64,000 nt of DNA from Siderastrea siderea (Eukaryota > Cnidaria > Anthozoa > Scleractinia > Rhizangiidae), in assembly GCA_964030785.1 (NCBI GenBank), contig OZ034967.1, positions 57,019,665 through 57,083,664 on the forward strand. The letters run 5' to 3'. The notes beneath the pieces were generated by a model, which saw only the letters and a program-made list of their open reading frames with translations, was not told where the DNA came from and made no database searches. Below, one piece after another: positions 59,501 through 64,000 of the stretch (within the stretch, counting starts at the first letter, position 1; every line of letters begins with the position of its first letter). The position numbers and the translations under genes were made by a program.

Positions 59501-62500
59501 AAAGGTTAATATGTAGTTGGGATTCTTGATGTGACCATCTGCCACGCGCCACACATGATGTACCCTCAATCACCCCTCCCCAGCCTTTAAGAGAGCTGTC
59601 AGTCATGAGAGTTAAATCTGAGGGTTTAGGCGTGATGGCTTTGGGAAGTTGATCAACATTGGTGATCCACCATGAAAGGTCCTGTTTTGCTAGGGGGGAG
59701 AGTGTCATTTTCCCCTCCAAGTCCCATCCATTGTTTTTTAAGGCATACGTCTTGTCATTTTCTAGAGACCTATAGAACAGGGGTGCATACTGAACTCCTT
59801 CAAACGCTGAGACCATGAGGCCCACTACAGAGGCCACATCTCGAATTGGAGTGGGTCCTTCCAGCTGTGCTAGATTGTGACACTTGGATTTGATAATGGC
59901 TGCTTTTTCAGGGATCATAGAAATGATCATGTCCTTAGAGTTCAGTAAGAATCCCAGGAATTTGGCAACCTGGGTTGGTGTTGTGACACACTTTGATTCG
60001 TGAATTGTAAATCCCAGTGATCTAAGCAAAGCAATTGTTTCAGCCACAACTTGCGCTAATTCATGGGGTGTTGTTGCTAGCAAAAGGATGTCATCTATGT
60101 AGCCTACTGTAAGATATCCTTTTGACCTCAATGTAGCCTATACTGGCTTCATGAGCTTTGTAAATACTCTAGGGGCCGATGCAAGGCCATTAGGTAAACA
60201 GGTGAACTCATAAAGAGATTCTTTAAATTCAAATCTGAGAAATTTCCTGTGCTGGGGGTTTATGGGCACAGAATAATAAGCATCCTTGAGATCTAAAACT
60301 GCCATCCAATAGTCTTTTTTAAGTAGCTGTACTGCTGACTGGAGAGACTCCATTTTAAAATGGTGATATGTGACATACTCATTCAATTTTTTAAGATTTA
60401 GGATGAGTCGATGAGACCCATCTTTCTTGGGCCGGGTAAAAACTGTGGATATGAATTCAGATTCACAATGTGTAGTTTTGTTAATTACTCCCTTCTCTAG
60501 GAGTTTATTTATCTCTCCAGCAATGATGAGATCATCGCCTTTAGAAAAGGTAATGTGTGGCACAGCTGACTGACATGGTATGCTTTCAAATTCAATGAAA
60601 TAGCCTGAAACAATCTCAAGGATGCTTGAGTCTGTGGTAATAGACCTCCAGTTAGAGATGTGTTTAGCTATATTACCAGCACCAAAATTTGAAACAGCAT
60701 TTACCGTGTTAGCTTCGTGGACTACTGAGATGACCTCTTGTTGTTTGTGTTGGACTTCTGGGAATCCTTGTGTCGCCAGGGTCTGAAGATTTGGCCCTTC
60801 GAGTTTTTTGACTGGTTTCTTTGGGAAAAAGATCCCTTGGAGTTATTGTTGTTGACATAGCCAATTTGGGGCCAGTGGGGTCCTCTATGACCTTGCACTT
60901 TGGCTCCAATTTTATTCACATCTCCTATGTCCTTCAACTGTTTTTGGAGGTCATCACCAAACAGCCAGTCAGTGAACGGCACATGAGGAGAACAGAGAGA
61001 GGCATAATCCCTGCCAATATCAGGTTTCATGAGTTGCTTTCGCTGCATGTTAAGTTCATAGTTAACATGCGTCAGCAACGATAGAGCGTCGAGTCCAAAC
61101 TGTTTCATCTGTTGAACCCCTTCCTGGTCTAGGCCTTTCTTCTCTGTCATGGACAGATCAGTCAAACGAGCGATTGGGATTATGCCTTTAACGAGAGCTT
61201 GCTGGATTTTGAACAGCTGCAAATCCCTCTTCTGCGTGGGCTCATGGAGCTTACGCCACAGCAGATGCCTGGATTTACCCAGTATCGCAATTTTCCGGTC
61301 TAGCTTGACGCTCAAGCTTTTCTTTCAGCAATTTATCTGGCAAACGGTTGCGGAACATCTTGTTAAGTAGTTTGGCAAGCTGTGGGCTGTGAATATTTTG
61401 GCCAGGCAGGTCTTCAGACTCGTACTCCTTCTCCAAGTCCGCTAGAATTTCGTCTTCCTCTGGCTCTTCAGCCTCAAGCTCGCCATCTTCACCCGCTACT
61501 TTATCCATGAGAGTCTGAATGTCTTCTTCGCTCTCTAAGGCATGTTGGTCGCTCGAGGAGCTCGAGCTGTCTTTGGCGGGTTTCTTGGCGGGAAGACCGC
61601 CTTTTCAGGTTTGTGAAGCCACGAATCCACTAATTTGTTCCCTTTGCTTTTTCACATTGACTGTAAAACTTATGCCTCTAAGTCAGTGTAGTCTTTATGT
61701 GCTTTAAAAACGTGATGATTTTGATACCGTAGTCTTTCACCCACCTCCATCGCCATAAGTAAGGCGTTGGTGTCGCATTTTGTTAGAGCTCGTGGTGTTA
61801 GCTTGTCAGCTATATCACCAGCATCACCTTCCTTTAAAGTCTTTCTTAGCGACTTTTCAAATGCTAAAGAAGAGAGAAAAATACAAAATGAGCCTCAAGA
61901 GATCCAGGCTGCGAAAAGGTTTGTCTAAATATTTAGTTAAGAAGGTTAGAGGAGCCGCACCTGCCGCACGGCGTTGGTACCTATACACAAAACTAACGTG
62001 CAAAAATAGTTAACTTAATCATTATCCTAGCGCTCTAACAACAATAAGCGTTTGCTGAAAGCTATAACTATACTCCGGTTAAAGGCTGTTGTAACTTTGC
62101 GAAGGTCACTGAGAGGTTTATGTCTTGCAGATTCGCGTATTGTGCATTTCAATTTTTACATTTTTCAGGCCCTTGACTTAATAAACGGAGTGGCGGATCT
62201 AGGTTTGAAGGTGGCTTGGCTAACTTGACAGAACGATAACGGAACAATAGGAGACAAAGTCGCCTCCTTGATAGTCTTGTTCCTTTTCATAATTTCAAGC
62301 ACGAATCCAAAGAGGGGGTGGCTAGCCACCCAATCCACCCCCCCCCCCATCTGCCTCTGAAATGTAAGTGGACTCAACATTTCCATTTAACACCGTCAAC
62401 ATTAGTGAATGTGGCAAGAGAAAAGCGTTCTGATGCCCCGTTGAATGATGTTGCACGATATTTAAACGAAGTTTGATTTCCATCAAGCATTTGTACAACA

Positions 62501-63486
62501 ACGTTGCGTTACATTCACCACCAATTGGTTGGTGTTTCATTAATCCGTGTGACTGAGGCTTAATGTACAGGCCCAAGATTTCTAAGTAGAATGCGGTTTG
62601 TGGCTCGTGCGCATGAGTGAGAGAAACACACTTCCATGCACATCCCACGATTCGCTTTGACGAAGGGCTAGCGCTTGAAACGTGAGTTTTCAATATAACT
62701 CCCTACGCCGTGGCTAACTGCCATATTAAATCAGTTGATTAATCCAAAGTTTCCTGAAAATTCACGCCTAATTACAGTTCACGCCGCTCTATGCGTGAGA
62801 CGTTGTAAGTTGTATTGCATTTCTATCGTATCTGAAACAACCGCTCCACGCGGGCTTTCTTGTTGCATAACTGTCTCTATTTACCTCAGTCTTGAACCGT
62901 TTTGTCGAGTTCCTCAATAATGTAAGAGCACTTTTCGATTAAGGTGATCTTATTCGTCTCATCTACCAACTTAATTTTAAAATCTCACAGAACCTAAAAA
63001 TTTAGCAATGCTTTAATTAACGTGACTCCTGAGCAGCCTCGAGACAATAGATATCTCACCGGACTCTCAGCTGGTAAATTTTCTGAATTTTTGGTTCTTG
63101 TTTTTTCAGTTTTCAGTTTGCTTGAAATCGTACTGGTGAAAGTTATACAAGAATGTTATTTGGGGAAAGAAATTCTATTAAATTCTTCTCTAATCTTACA
63201 ACATCAGTGGGTAAAACATTATGATTAATTTTGCTGTCCCTATTGTTCTTCTGTGTTCCTCAAAGCGTTAAGCTAAACAACACCTAAACGTTTCAGTAAA
63301 GGATTATTCTAATTACTCTCTGTGAACATAATGTCAATGAAGATGGAATGAATTATCACAAATCAACACAAAGACAACAACAATAACAGCAACAACAACC
63401 TACTGACCTATCCTTTCCAAACGGTCGTCCTCTTTGTTTTTCAGTCCACGGTCTTCCAACTCTATCTCCTCGCTTTGCTCCGCCAT
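45497..63486 (-). CDS. TRP-type cation channel with vWA and SPRY domains (17 exons)
   Basis: Exons 5' to 3': 63486-63408, 61863-61745, 57349-57164, 56847-56637, 56395-56079, 55480-55252, 54816-54729, 54182-53853, 52923-52626, 51819-51630, 51004-50816, 50678-50522, 49610-49486, 49084-48938, 48085-47917, 47355-47156, 46552-45497. All junctions keep phase; the only break is inside exon 9. Order (residues approximate): charged N-terminus (1-128) without ankyrin repeats; S1 (163-188); vWA-like domain (200-375); S2, S3, S4, S5 (415-610); pore helix, 'LLGIAEL' filter and S6 (620-675); TRP region 'KEWSYKKAITIQTY...HPIPVPLN' (680-715); Cys cluster (about 845-870); SPRY (885-1010); coiled-coil tail (1011-1361). 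S1-S6 resemble the TRPC/TRP side of the superfamily. Expected to be a plasma-membrane cation channel; ligand unknown. The start follows from a clean donor and phase. This copy may be a pseudogene. Confidence 0.82.
47156..49084 (-). other. Cys cluster and SPRY domain of the TRP protein
   Basis: Exon 14 carries 'CLLTCEGSKYCSTCKDD', then 'YRFPFSPENPHFE'. Exons 15 and 16 give a full SPRY domain: 'RRILGVGVVGKDY', 'LPGWLCGTVGYHIDDGRIF', 'YRGDLIGCTVKFD', 'VFSLNGRQI', 'LYPYIGIGHAGM'. SPRY domains are protein-binding modules, in channels best known from ryanodine receptors. This one is cytoplasmic, after S6. Confidence 0.88.
47496..47827 (-). mobile_element. tRNA-derived SINE with (TTA)n tail
   Basis: On the minus strand it starts near 47827. 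It has an A box TGGCCGAGTGG (47805-47815) and a B box GGTCCAAGTCC (47755-47765), then a tRNA-unrelated body and a long (TTA)n tail ending near 47496. It lies in intron 15 of the TRP gene, between the two SPRY exons, in sense orientation. The related tRNA is Leu- or Ser-like by its head. Confidence 0.88.
51630..51819 (-). other. TRP exon 10: pore helix, selectivity filter and S6
   Basis: Begins 'WWSMVKHLTWSLLGIAELD', then 'LARFLFGVFLIMGVILLVNM' and 'MIALLSNTYQRVE', followed after the splice by 'DNSLKEWSYKKAI'. The pore loop with Gly-Ile-Ala-Glu and the S6 end 'LVNMMIALLSNTY' are standard TRP features. The donor after RVE (gtaaca) was chosen because it restores the usual EW of the TRP region. 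Confidence 0.88.
52626..52923 (-). other. TRP exon 9 (S3-S5) with a frame break
   Basis: One frame gives S3 'DRWNILDFITLLIYAVSFLL' and the start of S4 'VICGYLYGLNT'; the next frame gives the S4-S5 end and S5 'GAIQIALFHITGDVATIFW'. Both flanking exons splice in phase with their own half. At about 52776-52782 the DNA runs directly from 'aatacc' to 'aggcgcc' with no intron, so a small deletion (3n+2 bases) has removed the end of S4 and part of the S4-S5 linker. Confidence 0.75.
53870..54500. other. Intronic repeats near exon 8
   Basis: A (CA)n microsatellite lies at 54221-54242, just upstream of exon 8 on the minus strand, next to an A/T-rich tract that serves as the polypyrimidine region of its acceptor. 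Confidence 0.6.
55252..56395 (-). other. vWA-like domain between S1 and S2 of the TRP protein
   Basis: Exons 5 and 6. The first strand and helix read 'KDLAFALNATSASAKEAF', where vWA domains usually have DxSxS of the metal site; here N replaces the first Asp and the Ser pair is altered. Later strands 'KYQILIHG', 'VLVLFTDH' (TD of the metal site kept) and 'GIKLVPVGIG' with the final helix 'IRELERINNDGHEIMHFGEY' are typical. Only about 12 residues separate S1 from the domain, so it should project outside the cell. Confidence 0.8.
57840..58970 (-). pseudogene. DIRS-like tyrosine recombinase
   Basis: Three frames: N-terminal domain (58970-58530, 'SWRSGTHKQYQTYVSAWVKF'), middle (58548-58216, first Arg in 'LSAQRTQTLQ') and catalytic end (58208-57840, His and Arg in 'PHSTRGAATS', then 'AVWRSDSTFAKFYDRPI' with the Tyr). 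All catalytic residues are readable; two frameshifts break the enzyme. Confidence 0.85.
58802..59185 (-). pseudogene. DIRS-like post-RNase H block
   Basis: 'MFASRLNHKIPHYIAWRPDPGAVAIDAF' region and 'AILVSPHWPTQFWYPRLHQL', the counterpart of 9449-9858. It overlaps the start of the recombinase frame, as in relatives. Confidence 0.65.
59094..60563 (-). pseudogene. DIRS-like reverse transcriptase and RNase H
   Basis: RT motifs: 'DGSHRLILNLKKLNEYV', 'MAVLDLKDAYYSVPI', 'FTCLPNGLASAPRVFTKLM', then a TAG, then the active site 'VGYIDDILLLA'. RNase H acidic residues lie in 'LMTDSSLKGWGG', 'INLLELKAILLAW', 'ILCDNTTAVSYI' and 'HLPGKLNTEADKASR'. Apart from the TAG the frame is open for almost 490 codons, which points to moderate age. 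Confidence 0.87.
60722..61607 (-). pseudogene. DIRS-like gag region
   Basis: Starts in a Ser-rich segment and an acidic segment ('LEAEEPEEDEILADLEKEYE'). It shifts frame near 61275 and continues with 'WRKLHEPTQKRDLQLFKIQQ' and 'CSPHVPFTDWLFGDDLQKQL', ending in a basic Asn/Ser/Lys tail. Typical for the first product of this group of elements. Confidence 0.72.
61864..62860. other. Intron 1 of the TRP gene, no gene seen
   Basis: Includes a C-run at 62335-62350. The plus-strand open frame at 61780-62013 is antisense to exon 2 and is not considered coding. Confidence 0.5.
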
Positions 63487-63840
63487 CTGTCGGCTAGATT
63501 CGTAGTGTAGTATACACTAACAAGCGTAAATATCAAACATATCAGTAACGGCTATGATGAAAACCAACGTGACAAATAAATTGAACCACAACGCAAAGTC
63601 TACATGATCCGCTTTCAAGCGCATAAACGTACCTCCTGACTTGTCGGTACTTTTTAAAACACCTTAACGAAAGCTGCTGTTGGCATGTGGGTAATTTGAA
63701 TCAAAAGTCACTTCAATTCAATATCAAATTTCTAGGTTGGCATGTTCGCCAGTGAGATCGCGCTTTGTCCTGCTACACGCGCAGCTCATCAACACAATCA
63801 GGGATATACGATAAAACTCAAGAGAAGAAAACAGTATATA
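62860..63840. repeat. Duplicated gene-start segment, copy C
   Basis: Counterpart of 1170-2090. Holds part of intron 1, exon 1 and 5' flank. The segment 63033-63182 is inverted relative to 1319-1470. Confidence 0.85.
63408..63486 (-). CDS. Exon 1 of the TRP gene
   Basis: ATG at 63486, 26 codons plus one base; donor gtcagt. Very acidic peptide beginning MAEQSEEIELEDRG. It joins with exon 2 (acceptor ctttag, 61863) to read '...DRLERIAFEKSLRKTLK'. Its twin at 1678-1756 shows the frame is conserved between copies. Confidence 0.75.
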
Positions 63841-64000
63841 GGGTTCTTTAGAATAATTACCTACTTTAACGCACGTTCAGCTCAACAAAGGTCGTGTTCT
63901 ATTGGCGGCCAGTTAGTAAAACTTTCGCACTGCCCCCACACAAGACTAACACATTAAACCGACGTTAATTATACATTCACTTTCACACTTCTTCGATTCT
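63487..64000 (-). promoter_or_regulatory. 5' flank of the TRP gene (putative promoter region)
   Basis: Conserved with 1757-2090 and, further out, with 12700-12723 plus 17018-17170. No TATA box stands out. Conservation between copies may reflect recent duplication only. Confidence 0.4.

Larger units (their letters stand above)
57404..61610 (-). mobile_element. Second DIRS-like retroelement (in TRP intron 2)
   Basis: Minus-strand order: gag-like region (61607-60722), RT (60563-60130), RNase H (to about 59240), post-RNase H block (59185-58802), tyrosine recombinase (58970-57840). Damage is mild: one in-frame stop (60137-60135) in the RT, and frameshifts near 61275, 59150, 58545 and 58212. At the 3' side 'caggaatgaggaggtcac' (57406) recurs inverted at 57542, and 'ggaggtcacgtgagat' is present again at 57650; these may be terminal repeat parts. 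It is in the same orientation as the TRP gene. The left and right ends are approximate. Confidence 0.82.

Noticed and set aside
61780..62013. Basic plus-strand open frame
   Set aside because: Antisense to TRP exon 2, whose phase, acceptor and continuation on the minus strand are better supported.

Overview
The window looks like an animal nuclear genome, most likely an anthozoan cnidarian such as a stony coral. It is AT-rich, has long intron-rich genes with GT-AG splice sites, and carries a dense, nested load of DIRS-like, Penelope-like, Ty3/Gypsy and palindromic elements. No bacterial, organellar or CRISPR signal was seen. The species is an inference.

Layout. 1-2090: 3' part of a Penelope-like element, then first exon and 5' flank of a minus-strand gene that continues off the left edge. 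2090-17017: block of transposons that split that 5' flank. It holds a dead DIRS-like element (about 3.7-12.5 kb), itself hit by an inverted-repeat element carrying a Penelope-type reverse transcriptase (4468-8332) and by a hairpin-headed TIR element (9.9-11.1 kb), and then a 4.3 kb element with 8-bp target duplication (12724-17017) that hosts a third element with 9-bp duplication (14679-16021). 17-22.9 kb: mostly non-coding, with old repeats and a C-rich TIR element. 22991-37722: an intron-rich plus-strand gene of unknown function, with a nearly intact Ty3/Gypsy retrotransposon (29938-34597, identical but for one base in its LTRs) in a late intron. 37.8-45.3 kb: non-coding, with several palindromic MITEs and microsatellites.

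63486-45497 (minus): the main find. Seventeen exons, all joining in phase except for one break inside exon 9, encode a TRP-type cation channel with an unusual plan: short ankyrin-free N-terminus, S1, a von Willebrand A-like domain placed directly in the S1-S2 extracellular loop, S2-S6 with pore and TRP region, a SPRY domain, and a 351-residue coiled-coil tail. A second DIRS-like element (about 57.4-61.6 kb) sits in intron 2 and a tRNA-derived SINE in intron 15. The S4/S4-S5 part of exon 9 has lost frame, so this copy may be a decaying paralogue.

The first exon of that channel gene, with its flanks, occurs twice: at 63408-63486 and, about 62 kb away in the same orientation, at 1678-1756. The window thus seems to span one complete channel gene and the start of a second tandem copy; the flank of the second copy was expanded by about 15 kb of nested insertions.
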